A stretch of DNA of 64,000 bases from Takakia lepidozioides (GCA_030704615.1 CM060734.1:62140042-62204041); one strand, 5' to 3'. Shown: positions 43,915-55,622, numbered from the stretch's first letter. Translations and numbers: made by a program. Notes: generated from the sequence alone by a model not told the origin.

Positions 43915-44735
43915 AGTGTCTTGCCACCTAAGTTATTTTGGGGACAACTTAGGCTGCGTGGCAAAATACTTCACCGTGACATTGTCTGTGAACACCCTCA
44001 CCGAGATGGAACCAACATAGTGGCGCTAAAGCTCAAGGCAATGCACCACCGCCTTCATTTATTTCTCGTGCGTAGGTCACTGTCGCTCCACTTCATTTAG
44101 TTTCTTACTTTCATAAGCCACTGGACGTCCATCCTGCATGAGCACACCCCCAATCACGAAGTCCGACGCATCTGTATGAATCTCAAACGGGCAGTCGAAC
44201 TCCAAGATTTTCAGGACTGGAGCTTCCGCCAACTGCTGCTTCAACTCGGCAAAAGCTTGGCCACAAAAGATGTTCCATACCCAAACCTTGGACTTACACA
44301 GAAGATCCGACAGCGGCCCCGCGATCTTGGCAAAATTTCTCACAAACTTTCGGTAATAGGAGGTGATTCCTAGGAAGGATCACATCCCCGGGACCAAAGT
44401 TGGAGGCTCCCAGTCCAAGATCGCCCTCACCTTTCTGTCATCCATTTTTGATCCCATCCTGTGTAATCACATGCCCTAGGAATTCCACTTTTGTGACCCC
44501 GAATTTGCACTTTGAAGCTTTGGCATACAGCTTCCCTTCCCGCAATTTCTTTTGAGGTGCTCCAGGTGCTCCTCCTTTGTTTTTGAGTACACCAAGATGT
44601 CATTGATGTACACGATCACAAAGTCATCCAACTACTCCTGGAATAGGTTGTTCATTAGCGTGCTAAAGGTCGCGGGTGCATTGGTGAACCCAATATGCAT
44701 CACCAAGAACTCATACGAACCATATCTCGTCCAGG
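43915..44735 (-). pseudogene. Chromovirus RT (3' part) and RNase H
   Basis: MRNFAKIAGPLSDLLCKSKV, then FEIHTDASDFVIGGVLMQDG (RNase H Asp), VAYESKKLNEVERQ. Upstream toward 44735 decayed RT reads VYINDILVYSKT and KKVEFLGHVITQDG-like words, with an N in the YxDD box (YIND). Stops are frequent. The frame ends at a junction near 44735 with unrelated DNA. Confidence 0.75.
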
Positions 44736-44985
44736 GGATGCTACTCCGTGAGCCCGGAGGCATGAGCCAGTGAGCCCAGGAAACCGTGAGCCCAGCACAG
44801 GCTCACGCCACGTCAGCATGCATACAGGTCCTATTTCCGCGAGTGTCACCTATTACCGCGGGTTGATCAGCCATTTCCAGGGAATGCAGACTGGATGTGT
44901 TACATCCATTGTATCTATTCTTTCTATCCATTCCATCCATTTAGACGTTATCAACATACCAAGCCCCTGCATTGGAATGTGGCTA
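44736..44985. other. Spacer with GTGAGCCC direct repeats
   Basis: GTGAGCCC occurs three times between 44750 and 44795, followed by a dyad (GTGAGCCC ... GGCTCAC). Then come ATCCATT words. No gene seen. Confidence 0.35.
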
Positions 44986-45160
44986 CGTCATGAGCAGGTG
45001 CACACTCACATCATCCAAAGCGGATCCCTGCGAAATCTTTTCTTACTCACCACCCTTGCGAACATGACAGGTATGTGCGGGAGCATCATGGATGCTCACC
45101 AGAATTGAGAATGCTTGAACGCTCTTTGATCGCGTGGACTTTAACATGATGGATTTACCA
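44986..45160 (+). pseudogene. PPR protein fragment
   Basis: EQVHTHIIQSGSLRNLFLLT, then CGSIMDAHQ and a stop, then LFDRVDF in a shifted frame. The 'qvH.hiiqsG...nlfl...L..my.kcGsi.dA' pattern is a plant PLS-class PPR repeat. Only one repeat and a bit remain. Confidence 0.7.
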
Positions 45161-45183
45161 AGCATTCTTCTAGCAGGAATGGT

Positions 45184-45690
45184 TTGGAGACCAACAAGCA
45201 AATGATGCGAGAATGCTCTACCCGAACCAAAGACGTTTGTTTGTTTTTGCAATGCACACAAGCCTGTGAGCTCTGCAAAACACTAAATAGATTCAAGGAA
45301 CAATCCGGGCAGTCCATGCAACCCCCATCGCCAACGATAGTTTGTTCCCATGAATTTGCATCCCACGCACATATTGCAAACAAGACAACAAGAACACACA
45401 ACCATCCCATTTCAAAATTGGCCCCGAATAAAAGCAAAAGAAAACTTCATATCAAGTGTCACAGTCATCAGAATCAGTATCAACCTCCTGTGCTATGTCA
45501 TCCACAAAGATTCCAGCCCCAACACCACGTCTTCTACCATGGCCGTCGATGGTTGGACTGCGAGTGCCATGAACGGACATGTTTGCTGCGACTGCCTCCG
45601 CACAGACAGGTAGCACGTAAGACTGAGGAGAACTTGAAAGAAGTCCAAAAAGATGTGATAGCCTTGGAGGGTCAGTGGAAGCACGCGGAC
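45184..45690 (+). other. Open stretch of 170 codons, unrecognised
   Basis: The frame 45184-45696 is open but composition is mixed (Cys, His and Gln rich) and no motif is recognised; its stop lies in the LTR that starts at 45691. It may be chance or a PPR-gene remnant. No support for a real protein. Confidence 0.2.
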
Positions 45691-46656
45691 TGTTAGAGGG
45701 CTGCTTGGGACGTAGACGCTTTTATGGGTTCTGTGGGGTACCCTTAATTTTTGCGCAGACTGAGACCAACAGGTGCCTTAGGGGTGGCAGGAGCAGGCTT
45801 TAGGGGGGGTTACACAGCCCGACACAGCTTTACACAGCCCATCACAATCTATCACAGCCAGACACAGCTTCACACAGCCCGACACACCTTCGCACAACCA
45901 CTCACAGCCCGACACAGCTTCACACAGCCCGACATAGCTTCAACAGCCACTCACAGCCCGACACAGCTTCACACATCCCGACACAGCTTTACACAGCCAG
46001 TCACAGCTCGGCACAGCTTGACACAACCTGTCACAGTACATGGGGAACAATTATCATTGACAGGAAACAACTGTGTGGGAACGACATCTGTAGAGGGAAC
46101 GTGTTACTTTAGGGGTGACGGTTAGTTAGTTAGGTGATTAGAACAACTTGCGGGTAGATTAGGCAGAGTGGCAACATGAAGGGGATCACTTCTTGAGGAG
46201 GGCGACTTGTTCAGGGGAGGAGGAGACGTAATGGTGAGCGGAAACAGTGAAGAGGAGATGATGACTTGAATGAGGCTTAGTTCATGCAAGCTGTAAAATT
46301 ATACAGTAGGGTAGAGTAGAGACACCATGGCTTAGGCATGATACATGATTAATCTTAATTTGATACTAAAACGATACAAACATATTGTGTAGAGAGACAC
46401 GAGAGAAGCTATGGAATGAATGCATGATTAATTGGAACTTAGTAGATACTGAAGCAATCTGATGTATACACAGTAAAGTAAATTGATAACATGAAGGCAG
46501 GAAAGAATACAAATAGGAAGCACAACCATGATTCACTAGCTGCAGGTCATGACTGATTGTTCTGAGCGGGCTGAGTGCTTAGAGATATCCAACTCTTCTA
46601 TCTTGGAGTTTCCACCTCGGATAGCGAAGGGATGGGTGAGTAAAAGCCGCTCGACA
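45691..46656 (+). repeat. 5' LTR of copy 3
   Basis: 966 bp, TGTTAGAGGGCTGC to CTCGACA. It has the CACAGCC decamer array at 45808-46040. Its first part is closest to the copy 2 LTR (31645-31760), and its last 120 bp match copy 1. Confidence 0.85.
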
Positions 46657-46658
46657 TT

Positions 46659-46677
46659 TGGCGACCATACTGGGGAA
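46659..46677 (+). promoter_or_regulatory. Primer binding site of copy 3
   Basis: TGGCGACCATACTGGGG two bases after the LTR. Same tRNA-Arg-like site as in copy 1. Confidence 0.7.
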
Positions 46678-46689
46678 CTGGGTCATGAA

Positions 46690-47244
46690 CAACCAGATGT
46701 GACAGGCATCTGGTGGGATCATGGTGGTTGGAGAATTAAAGAATTTGATGTGAATCAAATTCCGTGTAGAACTGAGAAGGAAAGATTGTCCAAACAATTC
46801 TTTCAGAGGTTTTTGGAATTGCCTGACGGTTGTAAGGAAAACATTCTTAAGAGAGTACATGATGCTGATCCTGAGTGGGGTCTGGAGAAAGGGGTGATAA
46901 AGATTTATCAGGTGGCCTGTAAACGAAGAGCTATTTGGTTACCAACACTGGTTTATGTGATAGCATTGCTATCCATTAAGCGAGTAGAGTTTGAAGGGTG
47001 GGAGGAAAGGAAGGTGAATGTTTATATTCATATGCATGAGGAGCTTGTACTGGTAAAGAATTGGATTCCAAAGGATATTTTGTGGATCAAACTCACACCA
47101 AGAACAGCTTTTCAGACTTGTTTGCCATATGGTTATATGGTAACGGAGACTTCTAGTATAGCCAAGGGTGCATTGAAGCTTGAAAGAAACCCAGGCATAT
47201 ACGAGAGATACTACAAAAGAGAGTTTTGGTTATTGCCACATTAA
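46690..47244 (+). CDS. ORF upstream of gag of copy 3
   Basis: An uninterrupted frame of about 185 residues to TAA at 47242: GIWWDHGGWRIKEFDVNQIP, FFQRFLELPDGCKENILKRV, KRRAIWLPTLVYVIALLSIK, MHEELVLVKNWIPKDILWIK, MVTETSSIAKGALKLERNPG and FWLLPH. It is the better preserved of two copies, and both stop at the same codon, so this is a true separate ORF. Function unknown; compare with Ogre ORF1. The initiation codon is unclear because the frame is already open at the PBS. Confidence 0.65.
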   Translation, partial: QPDVTGIWWDHGGWRIKEFDVNQIPCRTEKERLSKQFFQRFLELPDGCKENILKRVHDADPEWGLEKGVIKIYQVACKRRAIWLPTLVYVIALLSIKRVEFEGWEERKVNVYIHMHEELVLVKNWIPKDILWIKLTPRTAFQTCLPYGYMVTETSSIAKGALKLERNPGIYERYYKREFWLLPH

Positions 47245-47264
47245 AGAAATGAAAGACATGGGAC

Positions 47265-48258
47265 ATGAGTGATGAAAGAGAAGCTAGACTCCAAAGATAT
47301 TCAGCAAAAAGAGAAAGTTATCTGAAAGCTAATTATCCATATCATTGGGAGAGAGGAATAGACATAGGGGAATCATCTGGACCTCTCACACCATTAAGAT
47401 CAGAGAGTACATCACCCATAGCGGAATAACCAGAGTTGGATGCCACTCCTTCTTTTTCTTTGCAAGAAAGGTTAAGGGAATTGGTACAGGAAGAAGATCA
47501 ACCTCGAGGTGAAAGATCTGAGGTACATCCCTGGATAAAAGATTTGACAGAAATCTTTGATAAGAGTTGGCATGGAACACCAAAAGCAGGAACTCCAGTT
47601 TCTGAAACAGAAGATGAAGAAGGAGGACAACGAAGAGTTCAAACTCTCCAACACCATTGCAATTGAGTTACATGAGTGAAGAAGAAGAAACCCAAGGGTA
47701 GAACTTGGAAGATGAAAACAGGGAGAAGAAATTGGAAGATGAAGAGTATGAAGAAGTAGACCCAACAGCTGAGGTTGAGACTACAACCAGGACATCCCAA
47801 CCCGTTGGACCTGGATCAAGTGGAGCACTTGGATCACATGCCAATGAAGGTGTCGGCTCAGGGGGATCAGGCGGGCAGCCTGGATCTGGCTCTTGGGGGA
47901 CAGGGAGTGTGGGAAGTAGTGCAACTGGAGCTGGGAATACTGTGAATATAATGAGGCTAGTAGCAGGGAGTGCTCAGGGGCCAGCACTTGGTGGAAGTTC
48001 CACCACAACTACCACAAGTCCTCAAGGACCAGCACCAGCAAGGGGGCAAACACCTGTCAGTGGGCAGGGGGTAGGGCCATAGATGACGTTACAACCAACA
48101 CGGGCAAAACCACATTTTCCAATATATTCAGGAAAAGAGGATCCTGATGTACACATTAGCCAATTTGAGCACATGTGTATTGTGAACAATGAGAATGGCG
48201 ATGATGCCAAGATGAGACTGTTTCCTTGTTCACTTATAAAGAAAGCAAGTGAATGGTA
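47265..48258 (+). pseudogene. Gag (5' part) of copy 3
   Basis: ATG at 47265 (MSDEREARLQRYSAKRESYL), WERGIDIGESSGPLTPLRS, a stop near 47428, then QERLRELVQEEDQPRGERSE, a Gly/Ser-rich region, and capsid HFPIYSGKEDPDVHISQFEH and LFPCSLIKKASEWY. There it is cut by the CACTA element DNA at 48259. Confidence 0.75.
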
Positions 48259-49139
48259 TTATGACTGCATATATGACTATTTTTTCAGTCCTATATGCGT
48301 TCATGACTATATCACTCTGCAGTGAAAAAAGCCCTGTCATAGCGACTAGTCTTTAGGACTGCATTTTGCAAGTCATAGCCATGACTGCGTGCGTGGCACA
48401 TGGAGTCATGTTGTAGAGAGGATGTAGTCACAACTATATGATTTATATATGACTAACTATATGACTACATCTCTACAAAGTATAACTCCATTGGAGAGGC
48501 GTCAGAGAGACATATGTAGCACTCCGGATGTGACACGTGCCCACATGGACAACATATATGACCCACACGTGGGAAAGAATATCGTATCATATAATGCCAC
48601 GTTGCCATGATGTAGTCATAAGTATATAACTTCATGACTAAAGAGGTTTTTTAATAATAATTTAATTTAATAAATTAAATCATACAATTATAATATTTAG
48701 ATTATTAATTGATTTAAATTCTCATTAGGTTTCTAAGAAAATAGAATGGAAGCCATTGTTGTCTTTTTTTATTATTTTTATTTTTGTTAACAAAGAGGGA
48801 CAGTGGGGGACAGTGGCCTCTAGAACTTTATAGGTAATGGACATAAAATGTCCTTGGATACAAAGAGGAAAAATAACCTCTGGATAGAGTGCCATAGAGG
48901 CTGAAAGAAGAAGACACAGCTTCGCGTACCAAGACAAGAAAGAGTAGTAAGAAGGAAGGCAAGCAAAGAAGGGGGTCTGCATAGAGCTAAAGAGTCTAGC
49001 AGGAAAAGAGACTGCAGCCAGAAACTACTGCCATAACTTGGAAACAGAAAGGCACCGAGCTAAGGAGAAGAACTGAAAATCAGCTAACAATGTCATAAGA
49101 AAGCTGGGCCCTAGGCCTAGCCTTCCACTTCCTAAAAGA

Positions 49140-49375
49140 TCTACAGATGGAGAGACATCCCTGTAGGGGTCGTGCTCTTCAGCTCAAGACCAACCAATTG
49201 ATCATCTATCCATGCAGGTTTCTTGTAGCTATCCTTCCACAGGGAATCATATGTAATCTGGAGATTGAAATCCGGTCCTCTTGGATGAATCTGGACCCAT
49301 GCACTCTATCCCTGCTCCTTCAGCTATCCATGCCTCTGCACAAATCATGTATATATGTATCATGTATCAGAGGAG

Positions 49376-49414
<39 letters not shown>

Positions 49415-50540
49415 TTACCATGTCATATTCCCAATCTCTGGGGGGAGCTTAAGAATACAGTTCGTAATCAAAAAAGCCCTTTAAAAATACTGGCTTGGTA
49501 ATTCTTGGGTTCAAATAGCTTAAACAAGTATGTTGTAAGCTCAACAGGTCTTTGAGAAAACCATTCCAGCAGGCCTAAGAGTAAGAGCTTTGATGAAAAC
49601 AATTCCCTATTACAGCTTTAAAGGACTTGTATGTTCCTAAAAGCACAAGCTGAACTGATTGTACTTCCATAAGTAGATGTAGGGCTATGGTATGTATCCC
49701 AGGGCCTTATCCAGTCACTCTGCCAAGTTTTAGAGAGATCCTCAAAAATACTAGTCTATAATCAAGTTATAATCTCCATGTGGGAGCCTGAAAGAATGTA
49801 TGTGTTCTTAAAAAGGCTTACCCAATGCCTTACTTAATACATTCTAAACTGGTGAGGCATAAACAACACTGTCTGACTCTCCAAAAGGCCAGAAAACAGG
49901 TCTGGAAAAATGCATCCAATGTCACACTTGCATCACCAAACCCTTGTCATCACAACCAGCCCGAACCTTCACAATAAGGTCTGATTTGTAGGAGGCCCAG
50001 CTCATTTACTTCCCTGACTTAACAGATTTGGTTACCAAGAACCAGAAATCAAAGTAAAGGTTTAAGGCATATCCCCCTTGAAGCAGAAAATTGCAACAAT
50101 GGCAGCTTGCATCATATCTTATCCCTCCTGCAGTAACCAGATCATCTGCAAGCCAAAAGAGTTCATGCCAAGTGAAATCCCTCACCTGCGCCCGTCCCAA
50201 AAACAAACACAAAAAATGTTTTGTGCGTTAGTGAGGATGCGCGAGGTGAATTACAGGATTTCACAGTTGCTATCCATGTCAGGTATGAGCCATAAAGCAT
50301 GCAAAGATCACAGAACCAGCAGAAGAAAGCATAGATGTGACACCACAAAGAACCTCAATCTTTTGTGGAGTAGGACGCTGCAGTGTACATCATCTGAATT
50401 TGAACGAGCACAACAAAATGCAACGGGAGGAGAGTTGAGGACAGGTTGTATCTTGTAATACAGGCCGCTTCCCCACCTCCATAACCGCCGCTGCTTCATC
50501 AATGAGGAAAAAATGTAGGCAAACATAACAGTATGTCATT
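49140..50540 (-). repeat. Interior of the second CACTA element, left half
   Basis: 49185-49345 is a reversed copy of the AAGAAACCTGCATGGGTAG / ATAGCTGAAGGAGCA module (compare 10265-10390 and 10810-10945). A (GA)n microsatellite lies at 49379-49411. 49420-50540 shows nothing I recognise. Confidence 0.5.
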
Positions 50541-50948
50541 TGCCATCGCGGGAGATGAAAGTGTCTGCCGTCATCGCACGTTCAAAAAACAAGAACACAC
50601 CCGTTCGGATCTTGCTGCTCAGGCATTCAGCCGCCATCGAGCATTCGTCCGCCATCGCCCTCTTCCAGAGAAAAAAAACACGCACGATATCGTGCTGTGT
50701 CTAGGGCAGAAAGACACTTAAAGGAAAACCACCCGCGATTTCATCCACCATCCGGTATGGATGGTATCAGACCAGGATGAAAAATGGGCATTCAATAGGT
50801 TTAAATCAAGGGAGCATAAACCTAAAATGCATTGAAATGCATATCTGCCTATAAATCATCCAGTTATGGTTATAACAGAAATTTCATTCAGTATGGATGA
50901 AACCTTAAAAATTGGGATTAAAAATATATAGTATTTCCAAAATAAGTA

Positions 50949-51160
50949 TTATGGAAAAAAATTGATAATCCCAAACAAGTAGTTGGAGAGAGGGAGAGAG
51001 AGGGAGAGAGAGAGAGAGTCACCGGGGAAGGTGGTCATCATGGTACTCCAAGACACCACATCTTGTTCAGCCATGTTGTTGAACACTCCCTTTGCATCTT
51101 TGCTACACCTACATTTGGCATACATATTGTCCACCAGGGGAGTGTTCAAAATGACATCTG
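50949..51160 (-). pseudogene. PPR protein fragment in the CACTA element
   Basis: NTPLVDNMYAKCRCSKDAKG, then VFNNMAEQDVVSWSTMM: one PPR repeat. It ends in a GA-rich tract (50983-51018). Confidence 0.7.
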
Positions 51161-51169
51161 GTAATCTGA

Positions 51170-52060
51170 CAGGTATTCACATTTTTGCCTTGGTTGTCCC
51201 ACCATTGACTGGGGTCAGAAAAGTATTCATTCCAAAGCTTCTCCTCATCTCTGTTACCTCTTTTGGATACTTTCCTGTTGTCACATTGGCAATATCATAT
51301 CAAAGTCACTCCAAACTATCCCAGGTTCACTAAACCAACTAACTTGCAGAATTCAACATGGAAATTTAGGGCTGATTCTGATAAGAGGGAAAAACAGGGT
51401 GAAATGTGTTGAAAAACGTGCTTTCATTAGCAGACCATTTTCTCATTAGCAGATTTCTTGTAGCTATTGATCCACGGGGAATCAGAACTAATCTTGTGTT
51501 TGAAATCCGGCCCTCTTGGATGAACCTGGACCTCTATCCCTGGTCCTTTAGCTACCCCTGTCTGTGTACAAATCATGAATACTTGTTGCTAGAAGCTGAC
51601 ACTGACGGCGTGAAGTTCTTCCAGCAAACCCCAACCCTAATTATTACAGTAGTTCTAATTCTAAATTGCATCTACTTCTCTCTAGTGTAGTCCAACATGC
51701 ATTCACCTTTTTGTCTCCATTGTCTCACCATTGACTGGGGTCGGAAAAGTGTTCATTCCAAAGCTTCTCCTCATCTCTATTACCTGTTTTTGGATACTTT
51801 CATGCTGCCAAACAAAGCAAAACAGGCTGAAATAGGTCAAAGAAGAAGGTATCCTCACCACATTGTCCTTTACCTTGTATCATGACCCATAGAGGATTTG
51901 ACCGACCATCAGCCCAAAAGGACCCCTTGTGTGTGCTGCTTGTATCTGTAGTCAAGTAATGTTGGATTGGTATGTGAGATCGAACCACCACGGTGCAGCT
52001 GAGCAGACAGAGATTGAAACACGGCCTGCTAAGACCAAGCTGACTCTCCCAAGAACGGCG
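51170..52060 (-). pseudogene. Decayed PDF-motif modules in the second CACTA element
   Basis: Minus-strand reading gives YFSDPSQWWDNQ near 51195-51235 and FSDPSQW in the 51725-51760 copy. At 51830-52060 lies the reverse of the GGCCGTGTTTCAATCTCTG / TTTCAGCCTGTTTT module of 9500-10165. It confirms that both CACTA elements carry the same captured gene. Confidence 0.6.
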
Positions 52061-52275
52061 AGCGTCTCCTCGTCTCGTCTCTCTCCCAAAAATGGCGAGC
52101 TCACAAGAATGTTGGGATCTTCTCCTCGTCTCCTCTCCTCCTCCTCTTCTCCTTCCTGCATCATTTGCTCAAGAGTATGAAGGTCTTCAAAGCCTCCATC
52201 CCACACCCCTGCATATCCTGCGATCATCGCGTTCCATGACACAACATCAAATAGATGGTGAAACGCAGGAGACAA
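52061..52275 (-). pseudogene. PPR protein fragment
   Basis: FDVVSWNAMIAGYA and FEDLHTLEQMMQEGE: the second half of one PPR repeat and the start of the next. Degenerate. Confidence 0.6.
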
Positions 52276-53022
52276 AAAAGCCTAAGTCCCAGCCCGGTGT
52301 AAAGTTCGGCGGTGTAATCTTAAACTGTTAGATCTTAAACAATCTAGACCGTTAGATCCTGTAAAATCTAACGATTCAAAATAATTTCCATCACATGATC
52401 TAACCTTATACAACCACGTATTTTAATCTCATATATCTTGCGATCCTTGTTAAGCCACGTCCATCCAGGTCCAATTTATTGAACAGATATCAAATCGACA
52501 CACCGTATAGGTGGATGGATGAACCCATCCATTGAATGAATTCATTAATGTATATGCCTTTTAAATGACATGTGTAGTGATGTAGTCATATATATAGAGT
52601 TATGAAACAATTTGCAGTTAGGGACTCATAAGTTTACATGCCATGTCATCGATGGATAAACTCATCCAATGGATGAATACATTCATGTATGTGCTTTCAA
52701 AATGACACGTGTAGGGATGTAGTCGTATAAATAGAGCTGTAAAACCATCTTCAGTCATGGAGTCACAAGATTCCATGAAACGTCGTCCACGTCTAGTCAA
52801 ACATATCACACTAGTCATAAAACCATCCTTGTCATCATGGTCAACAATGTTTGACCAATGCTCCCTAATTTTCCGGAGTCATGTAGTGATATCCATTACT
52901 ATAAAGTGATAAAACTATGACTGCAACGCATTTCAGCGCTCTGTAGTCGTATACCTAGTGCCGTTTTTATGACTCCGCCAAATCCGTAGTCCTAAAAACG
53001 CTCATCTCTTGTAGTGTCACTT
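52276..53022 (-). repeat. Right subterminal region of the second CACTA element
   Basis: Contains two related blocks (from about 52490 and 52650) with GGATGAATNNATTCATGTATNTGC and GTAGTNATGTAGTC words, then the inverted terminus at 53022. No gene. Confidence 0.5.
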
Positions 53023-54775
53023 CATTAATGAGACCATAGAACTATTGACTAAAGAGTTCATGATTGTGCATAGGAAGAGTACAACTTATTACCCACAGGG
53101 TAATGGGCAGGCAGAGGCTACCAACAAAATACTATATACTATCTTGGCTAAGATAGTCAATGCAAACAGAACAGATTGGGATACAAAGCAGCTGACAGCT
53201 TTGTGGTCATACGGGACTTCATATAAAGTCACCACTAAGTATACACCATTCCAATTAGTTTATGGTATGGAAGTTTTACTTCCAGTGGAATTCTTGTTAC
53301 CTACCATGAGAACTGAATGGGGAAGGAGAATGGAATTGGAAGATTCAATTAAGGTCAAGAAACATGAATTATACCATGTGGAAGAAGTACGTGCTGATGC
53401 AGCTGATAACATGACCAGAATTCAGATGAAGAGGAAGGATCAGTTTGATGAAGGTAAATTAAAAACTTTTAAGATAGGAGATTTGGTTCTGTGGTTGCAG
53501 AAGAAGGGAAGATGAAAGCTTCTAAGCTTAAATCACCATGGAAAGAACCTTATGTCATACAGAAGATGTATGATAATAACACCGCCATGTTACAAACCAT
53601 TAACAAAGAAATGCTGGGGAGAGTCAATGCCAATAAGTTGAAGGGATACAATGGTATCCATGACAAACCATTGCAGCACGATTTGCATGTTGAAACACAA
53701 AAGCAGTCACGAGCTGCGCCAGTGATACCAACGGAGTATGGAGCACTTGTCGCTAAGCCGAGTGTGTATGACCAGGGCGGGAAGTACATGTGTTCGCATA
53801 GCTATCACAGCCCATCACAGCGTGACACGGCCTATCACAGCCCATCACAGTGTCACACAGCCTATCACAGTTCACCATAGTTAGACAGAGCCTGTCACAG
53901 CCCAACACAGCCCATGCGGGTTACACAGTCCATTGGATCAGTGACAGGTGGACGCGGGTTAACGTCAGAAAAGTGGCCGTCAAGTGAAGAAGAAGTTTGG
54001 AAGTCAAACTCGGAGAATATGCCACGCAGAGAGGGGAAGTCGGGGGCATGTCTAAAAACGGACACGTGGCCACTAAGGCGAAGCACACCGCAATGCATTG
54101 ATTGCAAGAGTGGGTCTCATCATGCAAGAAGACAAATCGGGCCATCAAAGTACCTACCCGGTACATCAGCTAAAACTAATTGTGGGCCCATTAATGCATT
54201 TAGGGCAGGGGTAACAGAACCCTTTCCGAGTACAGTAAAGAGGGACTTATGCCACATGTGTGCTGTCCTACTGGACATTCCAGGTGGGAATGTCCACGGA
54301 GGGGGGTGGAATTAAGAAGTTACCTAAGCAGGCAACAACCAATCAGGAGTGAGAATTTCATGCAGGTGGTTCCCTCCAAGAAACAAGAACAAGAAATTGG
54401 AAGTGTTATGAGCGGAAGAGTCGGGGTGGCTCCAAATAGCCAGTGTCTCGACGGGAGGGGCAATCAAAGCACTAGCTTTGTAGCTATGGCGGATGTAACG
54501 GATTACACGATCGCTTTACTTCTCACACAGTGGCGCAAGGACGGACGAATTGAGAGTACATTTTCTCTCACTCGATACTTGCAAGCCCCACAAGCTTACA
54601 CGCACTTACCTATTCCATTCTGTGCCAACCATACCTTTATGCTTTGTGCCCTGCAAGTTTTCCTTCAGCTGTTTCAAACAAGGCCTTTTTGTTTGTCTAG
54701 AATGAAGAGAGTGAGGGGAATGGAGGATATCAGGGTGAAGAGCACCACGATTCTGCAGGAGGAGCAGTCCCAGGC
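53023..54775 (+). pseudogene. Integrase end and extension of copy 3
   Basis: Starts in the integrase core (HFINETIELLTKEFMIVHRK), keeps the Glu segment TTYYPQGNGQAEATNK, then GDLVLWLQKKGR and, after a frameshift near 53500, KAEEKMKASKLKSPWKEPYV and the CYHSPSQRDTA repeats (53800-53905). Beyond a stop: CIDCKSGSHHARRQ and, over a frameshift, CHMC and CPTGHSRWEC, a full CCHC-like knuckle. It ends with FMLCALQVFLQLFQTRPFCL and RVRGMEDIRVKSTTIL near 54770. Confidence 0.8.
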
Positions 54776-55622
54776 TTAAATGGATTTTCCGCGAGACCCT
54801 CCCACTCGCTTTGATTATGAACTCCAGACTGAAGAAAGTGTTTGCAATTCAAATTATTACACCTAAGGTGTCCATTGCAAACTGTTCTCCTGAAAACAAG
54901 CTTGTCATCATTTTGAATATTGGATGTTTTTGTTCTGCACCATGGGTGCCCGTCGTGTTTCTTGTCCATTCCGTGCATCATGCTTGTTATACCTCCAACT
55001 TGCGGAGGAGGAGGTAGCTCGAATAGGATATCCCCATCAAAACTTTCAGGCAGAAACTTCATAGGCACCTGCTTCAAAGTTTCCCAATCAATTCCTCGCA
55101 ACTCACTTTTGAAACCTGCCATTCCTCCCATCGCCCGTAGTTCTGGAATGACACTACAAATGTTTTGTACATCCGCTTCCACAACTACAGAGGAAGGACA
55201 GGAGTCGAAATTTCACTTATGTCATCATCGGACAAATCCGATAGCTCAACGATTGGAGTGGAGGACGTCTGTTCTTTTTTCACCACCGCCTCTCTCTTGT
55301 CTTCAACGACTGAAGCAGCAGTCCCGGGCGTGACATACGATCCAAGGGACTTTTGCTGTGGCTCCCCAAGCACTCTGTATCTACCAGGGCGCACTCTCCA
55401 CTGGCTGACATGAGTCGTCTCATCACGGTTTTGGAAAGAATATTTCAACAACTTCCCATCCAAATCGTACACCTCTTTCTCCAAGAAGATGGAGCCATTC
55501 TGAAACTCAAACCGGGTAGCCAAGACATGTTCCAGAACAATTGCGAATCCATTGTCAAGGGCTTCCTTGGAGAACGGCACTGGTTTATCGTCAGAGAAGA
55601 ACTCCGCTTCAGAGGAAGCCAT
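54760..55622 (-). pseudogene. Transposase-like protein, N-terminal part, copy 2
   Basis: ATG at 55622: FSKEALDNGFAIVLEHVLAT, FEFQNGSIFLEKEVYDLDGK, QWRVRPGRYRVLGEPQQKSL, ELSDLSDDDISEIS, then after a stop or frameshift near 55185 MAGFKSELRGIDWETLKQVP, FDGDILFELPPPPQVGG, HPWCRTKTSNIQ, TVCNGHLRCNNLNCKHFLQS. It aligns with 38000-38700 and is cut at 54760 (FKPGTAPP). It faces away from the gene at 56586, with about 960 bp between their start codons, like a divergent pair. Confidence 0.65.

Larger units (their letters stand above)
48259..53022. mobile_element. CACTA-type element related to 7040-11695
   Basis: The right end at 53022 is the inverted form of CACTACAAGAGATGAGCG, a typical plant CACTA terminus. 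The left end near 48259-48330 carries the same CATGACT-rich subterminal style but no clear CACTA. The interior holds, in reverse orientation, the modules seen in the first element (49185-49345, 51190-51330, 51445-51780, 51830-52060), plus PPR fragments. No transposase. The left flank is gag and the right flank integrase, so a deletion accompanies it. Confidence 0.55.
45691..54775 (+). mobile_element. Athila/Tat-like retrotransposon copy 3, interrupted and truncated
   Basis: 5' LTR, PBS, ORF before gag, gag N-terminal part, then 4.76 kb of CACTA-element DNA (48259-53022), then the integrase end and extension. Protease, RT and RNase H are missing, so the CACTA DNA does not simply split the copy. 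It ends in the extension at 54770, next to a transposase-like fragment. No 3' LTR. Confidence 0.8.
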
